Shown: positions 8,776-17,730 of the stretch, in pieces | Numbering within the stretch: position 1 is the stretch's first letter | Layout of the letters: the number at the start of each line of letters is the position of its first letter | Origin: Oscillibacter sp. | GTDB lineage: Bacteria; Bacillota; Clostridia; Oscillospirales; Oscillospiraceae | Assembly (NCBI GenBank): GCA_014799925.1 | Contig: JAAVHC010000003.1 | Location: 26,107 to 90,106 of the forward strand | DNA length: 64,000 bases | Direction of reading: 5' to 3' | The notes under the pieces: model-generated | What the model saw: the letters and a program-made list of their open reading frames with translations, nothing else | Told to the model about the DNA's origin: nothing | Databases searched by the model: none | Made by a program: the position numbers and the translations under genes

Positions 8776-8985
8776 GGACTGCCGGTACGCACATTAAAGT
8801 AGGAGCAGAAGGGGGACGAAGCGGACGGCAGTACGGCAGACAAGACCAGACCATGCCACGGGCGCAAAATAATAACCCCCGTAATTATCAGGGAATCCAA
8901 AACCGTATGGTTTTGGTGGCTTTTTGGATACTTTTTGTCCATACAAAAAGTATCCGAGGGGTTCGGGGGCGAGAAGCCCCCGGAC
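8755..8985 (+). repeat. Right arm of element E1
   Basis: Matches E3 (40675-40900) over most of its length: the CCGAAGC..TACGGTAGGG block, GCGGACGGCAGTACGGCAGA, GCCACGGGCGCAAAA, the CCAAAACC/GGTTTTGG stem and the terminal hairpin. No gene lies between 8776 and the holB stop at 9032. Confidence 0.75.
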
Positions 8986-9031
8986 TGACGTAAAGAAATA
9001 TCTTCCCCGCCGGCAGGGTTCGACGAAAAAT

Positions 9032-9874
9032 CTATCGTGCCAGCTCCGCCGCCAGGGCCCCCAGCAGATGCCCCACGCCGATATTATAGCTGCACTGGCG
9101 GATAAAACCGTCCAGGCGCTCCGCCGCCGCGGAGAGCCGGTATTTTCCCATTCCGGCCAGCCGGACCGCCAGAGCGCCGCCCTGGCCCGTATATACGGCC
9201 GCCAGACCCGCCGCCAGCAGATCCCGCGCGTCGGAAAGCAGTTTCCGCAGCTCCTCGCGGGAGATTTTGCTGTTTTCCAGCTCCGCGCAGAGGCCGGCCA
9301 GCTCCGCCGCCTTGCCGGTGAGGATCGCCTCGCACAGCGTCCGGGCCCTGTCGTCGGCCTGGGCCGTCTCCGGCGGCGGGGACAGCTTCCACTCCGTGGT
9401 CCGGCTGCGGATGGTGGGCAGCAGCACCGCGCTGTTGGCCGCGCAGAAGAGGAACGCCGCGTGGGGCGGGCCGTCCTCCACCACCTTCAGCAGCACGTTC
9501 TGGGCCTTGCCGTCCAGCAGGGAGCAGTCCGGGAAGACGTACACCTTCCGCCGCCCCTCGTTGGGCAGGACGCTGGCGTCGGAGGCCACGCGCCGCAGCA
9601 CGTCCACAGAGATGTTCTTGTGGTCGGGGTCCTCCACGACCACCACGTCCGGATGGATCTCCCGCAGGACCTTCCGGCAGTCGGGGCAGGCGCCGCAGGG
9701 CTTGTCCGTCCCCCGGCACTGGAGGGCGGCGGCGGTGAACCGCGCGGCGGCGGCCAGGTCCCCCTGGCCGCTGAGAACGGCGGCGTGGCCCAGGGCGCCG
9801 CGGCCCGCGGCCTCCCGGATGCGCTGAGACAGGCGGGGCTCGCCGGGGATGGCCGGCAGCTCCTGATGGGCCAT
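9032..9874 (-). CDS. holB: DNA polymerase III delta' subunit
   Basis: A 280-residue AAA+-type clamp-loader subunit. The N-terminal half shows the zinc cysteines in CRGTDKPCGACPDC (about residues 54-67) and the HPDVVVVEDP segment typical of delta'. The nucleotide-binding loop is degenerate (VLSGQGDLAAAAR), as expected for delta', which does not hydrolyse ATP. LLKVVEDGPPHAAFLFCA matches the LLKxLEEPPxxxxFIL core. It loads the sliding clamp at the replication fork. It is upstream of ricT on the same strand, separated by element E1. Confidence 0.9.
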   Translation of the reverse strand: MAHQELPAIPGEPRLSQRIREAAGRGALGHAAVLSGQGDLAAAARFTAAALQCRGTDKPCGACPDCRKVLREIHPDVVVVEDPDHKNISVDVLRRVASDASVLPNEGRRKVYVFPDCSLLDGKAQNVLLKVVEDGPPHAAFLFCAANSAVLLPTIRSRTTEWKLSPPPETAQADDRARTLCEAILTGKAAELAGLCAELENSKISREELRKLLSDARDLLAAGLAAVYTGQGGALAVRLAGMGKYRLSAAAERLDGFIRQCSYNIGVGHLLGALAAELAR

Positions 9875-10047
9875 GAACCCTCCCTCCTCTCCGTCCGTCC
9901 CGCGAAGGCAGACGGGATGGATGCAAAAATCATCTCTATTTTATCACATCCCGCCGCTGAAAATCAACAGGAAGCGCAAAAAGAATTATAGAAAACGTTG
10001 CCGGTGAAAAAAACATGTTGAATTTCCAGAAATTTGGCAGTTTCCTC

Positions 10048-10076
10048 TTGCAAAGCGCTCCATTCCCTTTTATAAT
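10048..10076 (+). promoter_or_regulatory. Sigma-A promoter of ppdK
   Basis: TTGCAA (10048-10053), 17-base spacer, TATAAT (10071-10076), about 65 bases upstream of the ppdK start. Confidence 0.8.
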
Positions 10077-10141
10077 AGATTCCGCAAAAGCGACGGCTCA
10101 AAAATTTCCAATCATCATCAATATCAGGAGGACGATAATCC

Positions 10142-12775
10142 GTGAGCAAAAAGTTTGTCTATCTTTTTTCCGAGGGCAACGGCCACATGCGCGAGCTGCT
10201 GGGCGGCAAGGGCGCCAATCTGGCCGAGATGACCAATCTGGGGATGCCCGTGCCCCGCGGCTTCACCATCACCACCGAGGCCTGCACCCAGTACTATGAG
10301 GACGGCCGCACCATCAACGCCGAGATTCAGGACGAGATCATGCGCTACATGGCGCAGCTGGAGGACATGACCGGCAAGAAGTTCGGCGATATGAACAACC
10401 CTCTGCTGGTTTCCGTCCGTTCCGGCGCCCGGGCCTCCATGCCCGGCATGATGGATACCATTCTGAACCTGGGCCTCAACGATCAGGTGGTGGAGGCCTT
10501 CGCCAAGAAGACCAAGAATCCCCGCTTCGCCTATGACTCCTACCGCCGGTTCATCCAGATGTACTCCGACGTGGTCATGGAAGTGGGCAAGAAGTACTTC
10601 GAGGAGCTCATCGACGAGATGAAGGCCAAGCGGGGCGTCAAGCTGGACACCGAGCTGACCGCCAAGGACCTGAAGGAGCTGGCCGAGCAGTTCAAGGCCG
10701 AGTACCGGGATAAGATCGGCGAGGAGTTCCCCCAGGACGCCCGCGAGCAGCTCATGGGCGCGGTCCGCGCCGTGTTCCGCAGCTGGGACAACCCCCGCGC
10801 CATCTACTACCGCCGCATGAACGACATCCCCTCCTCCTGGGGCACCGCCGTCAACGTGCAGGAGATGGTCTTCGGCAACATGGGCGACACCTCCGGCACC
10901 GGCGTGGCCTTCACCCGCAACCCCGCCACCGGCGAGAAGAAGCTGTTCGGCGAATTCCTGATGAACGCCCAGGGCGAGGACGTGGTGGCCGGCGTGCGCA
11001 CCCCCCAGACCATCGACCAGCTGGCCGAGGTCATGCCGGAGGCCTATCAGCAGTTCGTGGACATCTCCAGCAAGCTGGAGTACCACTACCGCGACATGCA
11101 GGACATGGAGTTCACCATTGAGAACAAGAAGCTCTTCATGCTCCAGACCCGCAACGGCAAGCGTACCGCCGCCGCCGCCCTGAAGATCGCCTGCGACCTG
11201 GTGGACGAGGGCATGATCACGGAGGAAGAGGCCGTGGCCATGATCGACCCCAAGAGCCTGGACGCCCTGCTGCACCCCACCTTCCCCAAGGAGGAGCTGG
11301 AGCGCGTGGCTCCCATCGGCCAGGGCCTGGCCGCTTCCCCCGGCGCTGCCGCCGGTCAGATCGTGTTCACCGCTGACGACGTGGTGGAGTGGGTGGACAA
11401 GGGACACAAGGTCATCCTGGTCCGTCTGGAAACCTCCCCGGAGGACATCGAGGGCATGCACTTTGCCCGGGGCATCCTCACCGTCCGCGGCGGCATGACC
11501 AGCCACGCCGCCGTGGTGGCCCGCGGCATGGGCACCTGCTGCGTCTCCGGCTGCGGCGACATCGTCATGGACGAGGCCAACAAGCAGTTTACCCTGGCCG
11601 GCAAGACGTATAAGGAAGGCGACTGGATCAGCCTGGACGGCTCCACCGGCAACATCTACGGCGAGCGCCTGCACACCGCCGAGGCCAAGATCTCCGGCGA
11701 GTTTGAGCGCATTATGAACTGGGCGGACAAGTTCCGCGACCTTCAGGTCCGCACCAACGCCGACACTCCCAAGGACGCCCGTCAGGCCAAGAATTTCGGC
11801 GCCGAGGGCGTGGGCCTGTGCCGCACCGAGCACATGTTCTTTGATCCCGACCGCATCGCCGCCATCCGTGAGATGATCGTCTCCGATACCGTAGAGCAGC
11901 GCGAGAAGGCCCTGGCCAAGATCGAGCCCATGCAGCAGAAGGACTTTGAGGAGATCTATGAGGCTATGATGGGCAAGCCCGTCACCATCCGCCTGCTGGA
12001 TCCCCCCCTCCATGAGTTCCTGCCCACCGAGGACGCGGACATCAAGGCCCTGGCCAAGGAAATGAATATCACCGAGGAGCAGCTGCGCAGCACCATCGAC
12101 AGCCTCCACGAGTTCAACCCCATGATGGGTCACCGCGGCTGCCGTCTGGACATCACTTTCCCGGAGATCGCGAAGATGCAGACCCGGGCCATCATCAAGG
12201 CCGCCCTGGCGGTCCGCGCACGGCGTCCGGCGTGGAAGATCACCCCGGAGATCATGGTCCCCCTGGTGGGCGAGGCCAAGGAGCTGATGTTCGTCAAGAA
12301 CACCATCGACAAGGTTGCCCAGAAGCTCATCAAGGAAGCCGGCAGCGACATGACCTATAAGGTCGGCACCATGATCGAGATCCCCCGCGCGGCCCTGACC
12401 GCCGACGACATCGCCAAGGAGGCCGAGTTCTTCTCCTTCGGCACCAACGACCTGACCCAGATGACCTTCGGCTTCAGCCGCGACGACGCGGGCAAGTTCC
12501 TGGCCAGCTACTACGACCGGAAGATCTACGAGTCCGATCCGTTCTCCCGCCTGGACCAGGTGGGTGTGGGCCGTCTGGTGAAGATGGCCTGCGAGCTGGG
12601 CCGCCAGACCCGGCCCGACATCAAGCTGGGCATCTGCGGCGAGCAGGGCGGCGATCCCTCCACCGTGGAGTTCTGCCACAACGTGGGCCTGACCTACGTA
12701 TCCTGCTCTCCCTTCCGGGTGCCCATCGCCCGGCTGGCCGCCGCCCAGGCCGCCATCAAGAATCCACGGAAATAA
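10142..12775 (+). CDS. ppdK: Pyruvate, phosphate dikinase
   Basis: An 877-residue enzyme starting at GTG (10142) behind a strong AGGAGG. It interconverts pyruvate + ATP + Pi and PEP + AMP + PPi in the cytoplasm; anaerobic Clostridia use it in glycolysis or gluconeogenesis. The N-terminal ATP-grasp domain begins KKFVYLFSEGNGHMRELLGGKG, the phosphohistidine lies in GGMTSHAAVVARGMG (about residue 454), and the C-terminal PEP/pyruvate TIM barrel ends with GTNDLTQMTFGFSRDD and GICGEQGGDPSTVEF. Full family length. Codon use is strongly biased to C/G in third position, suggesting high expression. Monocistronic, with its own promoter and terminator. Confidence 0.97.
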   Translation: MSKKFVYLFSEGNGHMRELLGGKGANLAEMTNLGMPVPRGFTITTEACTQYYEDGRTINAEIQDEIMRYMAQLEDMTGKKFGDMNNPLLVSVRSGARASMPGMMDTILNLGLNDQVVEAFAKKTKNPRFAYDSYRRFIQMYSDVVMEVGKKYFEELIDEMKAKRGVKLDTELTAKDLKELAEQFKAEYRDKIGEEFPQDAREQLMGAVRAVFRSWDNPRAIYYRRMNDIPSSWGTAVNVQEMVFGNMGDTSGTGVAFTRNPATGEKKLFGEFLMNAQGEDVVAGVRTPQTIDQLAEVMPEAYQQFVDISSKLEYHYRDMQDMEFTIENKKLFMLQTRNGKRTAAAALKIACDLVDEGMITEEEAVAMIDPKSLDALLHPTFPKEELERVAPIGQGLAASPGAAAGQIVFTADDVVEWVDKGHKVILVRLETSPEDIEGMHFARGILTVRGGMTSHAAVVARGMGTCCVSGCGDIVMDEANKQFTLAGKTYKEGDWISLDGSTGNIYGERLHTAEAKISGEFERIMNWADKFRDLQVRTNADTPKDARQAKNFGAEGVGLCRTEHMFFDPDRIAAIREMIVSDTVEQREKALAKIEPMQQKDFEEIYEAMMGKPVTIRLLDPPLHEFLPTEDADIKALAKEMNITEEQLRSTIDSLHEFNPMMGHRGCRLDITFPEIAKMQTRAIIKAALAVRARRPAWKITPEIMVPLVGEAKELMFVKNTIDKVAQKLIKEAGSDMTYKVGTMIEIPRAALTADDIAKEAEFFSFGTNDLTQMTFGFSRDDAGKFLASYYDRKIYESDPFSRLDQVGVGRLVKMACELGRQTRPDIKLGICGEQGGDPSTVEFCHNVGLTYVSCSPFRVPIARLAAAQAAIKNPRK

Positions 12776-12843
12776 GGGGCCGCTTGTCGTAGGGCAATGT
12801 GATTTATCCTATCATGGGCATTAACGTTTAGCCTACGCCATAG

Positions 12844-12885
12844 AAAAATAAGACCTTGCATCTCACGATGCGGGGTCTTATTTTT
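12844..12885. terminator. Terminator after ppdK
   Basis: AAAAATAAGACC pairs with GGTCTTATTTTT, with an inner GCAT/ATGC stem. A- and T-runs on both sides make it usable from either direction. Confidence 0.85.
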
Positions 12886-12907
12886 GTCCTTGTCAACGAC
12901 AGTACGA

Positions 12908-12931
12908 GGGGCCGGTGTTTTCACCGGCCCC
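12908..12931 (-). terminator. Hairpin after the SLH/CAP gene
   Basis: GGGGCCGGTG / CACCGGCCCC with a TTTT loop, 23 bases past the minus-strand stop. It has no T-run on the minus strand; the bidirectional terminator at 12844-12885 lies just beyond. Confidence 0.5.
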
Positions 12932-12953
12932 TGCGCGCTCTTGAAATGAAATT

Positions 12954-15581
12954 TTATTCCCGGACCCGTGCAAAGCACTGCACGCAGACCTCCTGCCCGT
13001 TGGCCTGACGGTAAAAGCCAACGCCCACATGGGTGATGGTGGCGTCGAATAGGGAGGAATCCGCCTTCAAGTACTGGTTCATGACGGCGCGCACCTGGTC
13101 CGCCGTGTTGACGGAGCCCCGGTAGCTGTTGGACATGACCATATCCATCCCCTTGGTCCGCAGGTCCTGCTCGATAATGGTGCCGATATAGTTGCTGTTT
13201 CCCATGGCCGCGAGCTCCGCCGCGTGGGTCAGAATCTCCGAAACCTGGAGGGCCGGAAGGCCCCTCTGGGCACGCATCTGGTTGATGATGCCGACGACCT
13301 CGGTGCGGTAGTTCGCCAGATTGGACTGCTTCTTGTCCGAGAAAACCTGCACACAGCTGACCTTCCCGTCCTCGGCGCGGTAGAGCGCCACGCCCATATG
13401 GGTAAACTCACTGCGGGTTATCCTGTCCGTCTGGACGGTGCTGGCCTCCCAGGCCGCCTTGATCTCCTCCGGAGACGTGAACGTGCCCACGAAGCGGTTC
13501 TCGCTGCGCCAGTTGATGTCGCTGTCCGTAATGCCAACCTGGGAGAGCACCGACGCGTAGTTCTTCCCGTTGGGGCGCGTCTCGCTGTTCTGGACGACGA
13601 TCTCCTCCGCCCGGATTTCAGCCGCCACCTTCAGGATCTCCGACTCCTGGAGGGCCGGGAGGCCCCGGGCAGTGCGGGCCTGGTTGGTCAGGCGGAACAC
13701 CTCCGCGCAGAACTCATCCGCGGAGTAGTAGACATCATTCTTCTTGGCGGGCGTATGGGGGATGCACGCCAGGGCCCGGGAGAGGACCGTACAGCCCTGG
13801 GCGCGGGTCATGACGCCGCTGCCGCTGAAGGAGCCGTCTTCCATACCGGTGATAAGCCCGGCGGCGTAGCAGGCGGACACGGCGGTCTGGTAGTTCGCCG
13901 GAACAGAGGACCAGTCACGGATGCCGCCCTGGGCGGCCCCCCCGGGAAGGGACGCGCCCTTGTTCACCATAACATTGTAGAGCATCTGCGCCATATCATA
14001 GCGGTTGATGGGATCTATGACGGCGGAGCTGACGCCGTTGAGGATACCGTTCTGCTCCATACAGTCTATATAGGGCTTGTACCAGGGAATGCCGCCGGCG
14101 TTAGCGGGGACGTCATAGAACGCCCGGGCCAGGAAGGCGGCGAACTGGGCGGTGCTCATCTGGCCGGAGGGGTCGAACTTCCCGCTGCCCACGCCGTTGG
14201 CCAGGTTGCTGTCCACGGCCTCCTTGATGGTCTGATAGGCCCAGTGGCTGGGGGGCACGTCCCGGAAGAGGCAAGCCGCTAGGGTTTGGGGGGAGCCGTT
14301 GGCCTTGGTGGCGGTGACGCCGGTTTCGTCCAGGGCGTAGAAGGTGGGGACGGAGCCTCTGGTGGTGTACCAGACGCTCTTGCCGTTGTAGAGGATGGGG
14401 GCGCAGTCGGAGAGGGGAACGCCCTCCACCGTCATCACCGTGCCCACAGCGCCGTATGTGTCATAGGACGCGTAATGGAGTGTGTCGCCGATGGAGAAGG
14501 AATTCTCCTCGTCCATGGCGTTCCAGAGGATGTAGCCGCCCTCCAGGCTGGTGGGAGCCAGATGGGGGTTGGAGACGCTGGGCTCGGAGGACACCAGGGT
14601 CCAGCTGCTGGCCAGGTCGTTTTTGTGGGTGTAGCCCAGGTAAATCTTCCGGCTGGCCCAGCCGGAGTTCTCATCGCTCCGGCTGAACGCGGAGACATAG
14701 CCGGTGCGGGTTTCGGCGAAAGCGCCGGCGGTAGCGTTGGTGGTGTTGTCGCCGGCCTTCCCGGGGAACTCATAGATATTGCTTTCGGTGGGGGCGCTGC
14801 CCCAGCCGTCAATATCGACCGGCTCCGCTCCCGCCTTGGTAGTGAAGCGCTGTACCACAAAGGCGCGGGGACCGGCGTCGCCGTGGTCCAGGGTGACGAC
14901 GTTCCGGTCGGAGTCGACGAGGACGAACTGGTTGAAGGAGTGGCTGACGTAGCCGGCGCCGCTGTCGATGTACTGGACACAGGTCATGTCGCTCTCCCGG
15001 ACCTGGAGAGTCATGGAGGACTGGTGGTGCTTGCCGTCGCTCAGCTTATACCTCTCCCGGCAGGTGCGGATGTACAGATAGCCGCCGTACTCCGCGCAGC
15101 GCAGGGAGCCCGCGTCGAAGGGGATATAGATGTTCCCGCCGTAGAGGCTGTACTGGCCCAGGCGGTTCCAGCTCTTGTCGTACTTGACCACCCGAATGAC
15201 CTCCGTGCCGTCGCTCTCATTGGGGTTGCTCTGCCCGAAGATGAAGAAATTATAGCTCTCCCCGGCGAAGAAACCGCCCCATCTGGACAGCTCGAAGGGG
15301 ATGGTGCGGCTGGACTGGAGCTGGAAGGAGCTGGAGTAGTCCTCCGCGACGATTTTGCTGTCTCCCAGGTACTCCACCCGGGTCAGCCCGCCGGAGGGAT
15401 TTGTATAGAGGTAGGATTTGACCGTGGAGGCCCAGTTGTCCCGGCCGCTGCCATAGCAGTTGCGGTCTTTGTTTGAGGACACGGCAGGCTCACCTGCGGC
15501 CCGGGCGGCAGGGACCAGGGAAAACAGCAGCACAAACGCGCAGAACGCCGAGGTCAGTTTTTTCAGAAGTGAGTGTCTCAT
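12954..15581 (-). CDS. Secreted SLH protein with two CAP/SCP domains
   Basis: 875 residues. An N-terminal signal peptide (KKLTSAFCAFVLLFSLV, cleavage near AARA, about residue 29) is followed by about 400 residues of beta-rich sequence I do not recognise. Three S-layer homology repeats follow from about residue 440 (FRDVPPSHWAYQTIKEAVD; IPWYKPYIDCMEQNGILNGV; DWSSVPANYQTAVSACYAAG), which anchor proteins to cell-wall polymers. Two CAP domains then occur in tandem, near 624 (EVFRLTNQARTARGLPALQ) and 757 (EVVGIINQMRAQRGLPALQ). CAP domains in bacteria have various or unknown roles. It has its own consensus-like promoter and is the last gene before the ppdK terminator. Confidence 0.85.
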   Translation of the reverse strand: MRHSLLKKLTSAFCAFVLLFSLVPAARAAGEPAVSSNKDRNCYGSGRDNWASTVKSYLYTNPSGGLTRVEYLGDSKIVAEDYSSSFQLQSSRTIPFELSRWGGFFAGESYNFFIFGQSNPNESDGTEVIRVVKYDKSWNRLGQYSLYGGNIYIPFDAGSLRCAEYGGYLYIRTCRERYKLSDGKHHQSSMTLQVRESDMTCVQYIDSGAGYVSHSFNQFVLVDSDRNVVTLDHGDAGPRAFVVQRFTTKAGAEPVDIDGWGSAPTESNIYEFPGKAGDNTTNATAGAFAETRTGYVSAFSRSDENSGWASRKIYLGYTHKNDLASSWTLVSSEPSVSNPHLAPTSLEGGYILWNAMDEENSFSIGDTLHYASYDTYGAVGTVMTVEGVPLSDCAPILYNGKSVWYTTRGSVPTFYALDETGVTATKANGSPQTLAACLFRDVPPSHWAYQTIKEAVDSNLANGVGSGKFDPSGQMSTAQFAAFLARAFYDVPANAGGIPWYKPYIDCMEQNGILNGVSSAVIDPINRYDMAQMLYNVMVNKGASLPGGAAQGGIRDWSSVPANYQTAVSACYAAGLITGMEDGSFSGSGVMTRAQGCTVLSRALACIPHTPAKKNDVYYSADEFCAEVFRLTNQARTARGLPALQESEILKVAAEIRAEEIVVQNSETRPNGKNYASVLSQVGITDSDINWRSENRFVGTFTSPEEIKAAWEASTVQTDRITRSEFTHMGVALYRAEDGKVSCVQVFSDKKQSNLANYRTEVVGIINQMRAQRGLPALQVSEILTHAAELAAMGNSNYIGTIIEQDLRTKGMDMVMSNSYRGSVNTADQVRAVMNQYLKADSSLFDATITHVGVGFYRQANGQEVCVQCFARVRE

Positions 15582-15620
15582 GATTTCCTCCTGTTTTATT
15601 GTTTGAGATCGCCTTCCATT

Positions 15621-15649
15621 ATTATACTCCTTTTGTCAAGACCTGTCCA
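15621..15649 (-). promoter_or_regulatory. Sigma-A promoter of the SLH/CAP gene
   Basis: Minus strand: TGGACA (15649-15644), 17-base spacer, TATAAT (15626-15621), about 40 bases upstream of the start. Confidence 0.75.
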
Positions 15650-15760
15650 AGCTTGCTGTTTTGTCAGACACAGCAAAAGAGGATATGGTAGAATCGCTCC
15701 GGGATGAAGGAAAAGAGCAATCAGTCCTGGACGATCTCAGACTATGGCAAACTAAAATAT

Positions 15761-15789
15761 TTGACATAATTTGCTTTATATGCTACAGT
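15761..15789 (+). promoter_or_regulatory. Probable promoter of the EpsG-like gene
   Basis: TTGACA (15761-15766), 17-base spacer, TACAGT (15784-15789), 164 bases upstream of the GTG start. The rest of 15650-15952 shows no further gene. Confidence 0.5.
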
Positions 15790-15952
15790 TTATTTCAAGA
15801 GGCCGGCCGACAATCTTTTCTTCGGACTTCATGGCCCAAGAGGCGGCAGGCCAGCCGGCTGCGCCTCTGATTATCTGATAGCCCAGGCATGGACGCCCCC
15901 GGCAGGCGGTCGAGGGGTCCAACCGAACTTATCGCAACAGGGGTGATGGACC

Positions 15953-17008
15953 GTGCTGCCATATTATCTGCTGATCGGTGCGAGTCTGGCCGGCGCACCG
16001 CTGCCGGCCCGCCGGTCAGGATACCGGTGGGGATATTTACTGGTGATGGGCCTGGCCTGCTGGCTTTTAGCCTCCCTTCGGTATGTTACCGGCTTTGACT
16101 ACCGCTTTTATGAATCCGCCTTTCAGACGGTTGCCGTCTCCGGCCTGAAGGGAGCCAGCTGGTCGGAGCCGGGTTATCTGCTCCTGAATCTGGCGGTCTC
16201 CCGCTTGTGCGGCGATTACCGTGTCTTTCTCTTTGTATTCCACCTTCTGCTGACCTTTTTGGTTTTTACCTGGATCGGCCGCTATTCCCGCTCTCCATGG
16301 ATGAGCGTCTATCTCTTCCTCACGCTGCAGTATTTTGCCCTGAGCATGAACTTCCTGCGCCAGGCCTTCGCCGCCGCGGTTATCCTGTGGACGTATCCGT
16401 TCCTGAAATCCCGCCGCATTCTTCCCGCCTGCGGGATTGTGCTGCTGGCCGCCTGCTTTCATCGGACGGCACTCATCATGCTGCCGCTCTGCTTCCTGCT
16501 ATGCCTGCCGCCAACAAAGCTTCACTACGGCCTGACCGCCCTGGCTGCCGGGATCGCCTATTTCCTGATGGATCCGCTGATCCAGGCCGCCGTTACCCTC
16601 GTGCCAAAATATCAGCACTATCTGACGGAAAAATATTGGCAGGGCAACAGCTTCCTCTACGTCCTGCTGCCGCTGGGCTGCTTTCTCTTCGCGCTGCCGC
16701 TGCTGCGCCAGACGGCCCGGACGGGGTCCCCCTCCCCGGTTCTGGTCAATGCCATGTTTTACTCCCTGCTGATCCAGCTGTTCATTACCCGCCATTTTAT
16801 TCTGGAGCGGCTGTCCATCTATGTGGCTGTGTTCTCTCTTATTGCATTGCCGGAAGCAGCCGCGGCGCCTTGCGGGCGGTGCTCCTCCAGGGTGCGGACC
16901 GGTATACTGATCGCGGGGGCCCTTGCCTATTTCCTGTTCGCGGCCAGTCAGGGGTTCCATGGCGTATACCCATACCACGGCGTTTGGGATCAGGCAATCG
17001 CGCCTTGA
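15953..17008 (+). CDS. EpsG-family polytopic membrane protein
   Basis: A 351-residue, highly hydrophobic protein with about 9-10 predicted membrane helices. The segment LRYVTGFDYRFYESAF (about residues 42-57) is the conserved R-x-x-x-G-x-D-Y-x-x-Y motif of EpsG/Wzy-like proteins, which help to assemble exopolysaccharide or polymerise repeat units in the membrane. FLRQAFAAAVILW (about 140) matches the second conserved block. It is isolated: no glycosyltransferase or flippase gene is next to it, so its polysaccharide is unknown. The start is a GTG (15953) with a weak GGGGTGAT site; ATG codons lie only further in. Likely real. Confidence 0.75.
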   Translation: MLPYYLLIGASLAGAPLPARRSGYRWGYLLVMGLACWLLASLRYVTGFDYRFYESAFQTVAVSGLKGASWSEPGYLLLNLAVSRLCGDYRVFLFVFHLLLTFLVFTWIGRYSRSPWMSVYLFLTLQYFALSMNFLRQAFAAAVILWTYPFLKSRRILPACGIVLLAACFHRTALIMLPLCFLLCLPPTKLHYGLTALAAGIAYFLMDPLIQAAVTLVPKYQHYLTEKYWQGNSFLYVLLPLGCFLFALPLLRQTARTGSPSPVLVNAMFYSLLIQLFITRHFILERLSIYVAVFSLIALPEAAAAPCGRCSSRVRTGILIAGALAYFLFAASQGFHGVYPYHGVWDQAIAP

Positions 17009-17015
17009 CAATTTA

Positions 17016-17047
17016 AAGCGGCCGGGAGATATATCTCCCGGCCGCTT
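17016..17047. terminator. Palindromic hairpin between convergent genes
   Basis: A perfect 32-base palindrome centred on GAGATATATCTC separates the EpsG-like gene (+) from the exported-protein gene (-). Short T-rich flank only on the minus side (CTTTAAATT). Confidence 0.55.
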
Positions 17048-17105
17048 GCCTGTATTTGCAGATACAGGGGTATATTTTAGATTGGTTATGCTTTATCCGA
17101 ATGGA

Positions 17106-17678
17106 TTATGCCTTGCGTACCACAAAGGTAGGGATGACCGAGAAGGTATTGTTCTCCGGAACGGCGTCGCCCAGCGTACCTACGACATACATCGTGTCTT
17201 TTCCGTAGGCATTCAGCGACATGACGCTGATGTTCTCCCACGTGTTGGCCTTGAGCCAGGTGGTCCGGTCCAGAGTCGTAGGCATCTGATTGGCCAGCGT
17301 TTCTTTCTGGAAGCCGATGGCAATCTGATTCCGGCCGACATCCGGACCTTCCGCCCAGCTGGTTCCCTGAAGGTTGCTCAGATCCACCGCCGTATAGACG
17401 ACATCCAGACTCACGGGAACACTGGAATTATTGGTCATGGTAATGCGGGGAGAAATCACCTTGTTGTCTCCCTCGACGGTGCGGCTGACATGGAACGGAA
17501 CATAGGTGGGCATTGTGACGGACATAATGCTGGGCACAATGGTACCTACCATCAGCACCTCGTTGGAGGATCCGATGGGAATATCGCTGGACTGGTAGCT
17601 GTTGGACGCATCGGCGCCGGTCACAAACAGGCCGACAATCAACATGGCCACCAAAAGGGCAGAAAATGTACGTTTCAT
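17106..17678 (-). CDS. Exported protein of unknown function, second gene of the phase-switched pair
   Basis: 190 residues from the ATG at 17678 behind AAGGAG. A signal peptide (MKRTFSALLVAMLIVGLFVTGADA) leads a beta-rich mature domain of about 165 residues with alternating hydrophobics (PSIMSVTMPTYVPFHV; ISPRITMTNNSSVPVSLDVVY), which looks like an immunoglobulin- or fibre-type sandwich. No sortase, SLH or lipobox anchor is visible. I do not recognise the family. It lies 52 bp downstream of the single-helix membrane protein gene on the same strand and probably forms an operon with it. Both lie downstream of the inverted-repeat promoter segment at 18350-18657. Confidence 0.8.
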   Translation of the reverse strand: MKRTFSALLVAMLIVGLFVTGADASNSYQSSDIPIGSSNEVLMVGTIVPSIMSVTMPTYVPFHVSRTVEGDNKVISPRITMTNNSSVPVSLDVVYTAVDLSNLQGTSWAEGPDVGRNQIAIGFQKETLANQMPTTLDRTTWLKANTWENISVMSLNAYGKDTMYVVGTLGDAVPENNTFSVIPTFVVRKA

Positions 17679-17730
17679 TGATGATATATCTCCTTTTGTG
17701 TCCCCCTGTATCTGCAAAGGACGGCCGTTG

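Larger units (their letters stand above)
7890..8985. mobile_element. Hairpin-ended dispersed element E1 carrying an XRE/DUF6809-like cassette
   Basis: The element is bounded by inverted arms of about 230-300 bp. Each end shows, from outside in: a GC hairpin (7893-7910; 8962-8978), a 13-bp perfect hairpin (GGTTACTTTTTGT/ACAAAAAGTAACC at 7918-7947; GGATACTTTTTGT/ACAAAAAGTATCC at 8926-8955), an A-rich linker, a second stem and GAATCC. The inner arms share the segments GTGCCACGGGCGCAAAAT, CGGCAGTACGG and ACCCGAAGCGA in opposite orientation. The same ends recur at 35289-35757 and 40462-40899. No transposase is present; the cassette holds only a repressor and a small gene. It separates holB from ricT, which are usually adjacent, so insertion is likely. 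Confidence 0.65.

Noticed and set aside
10124..12679. 851-codon open frame on the minus strand opposite ppdK
   Set aside because: It is a mirror of ppdK caused by strong G/C third-position bias; Leu/Gly/His/Val-rich, no ribosome site, no recognisable domain. The same applies to long minus-strand frames opposite tex, dnaG and dnaE and plus-strand frames opposite minus genes in 1-9900 and 13200-15500.
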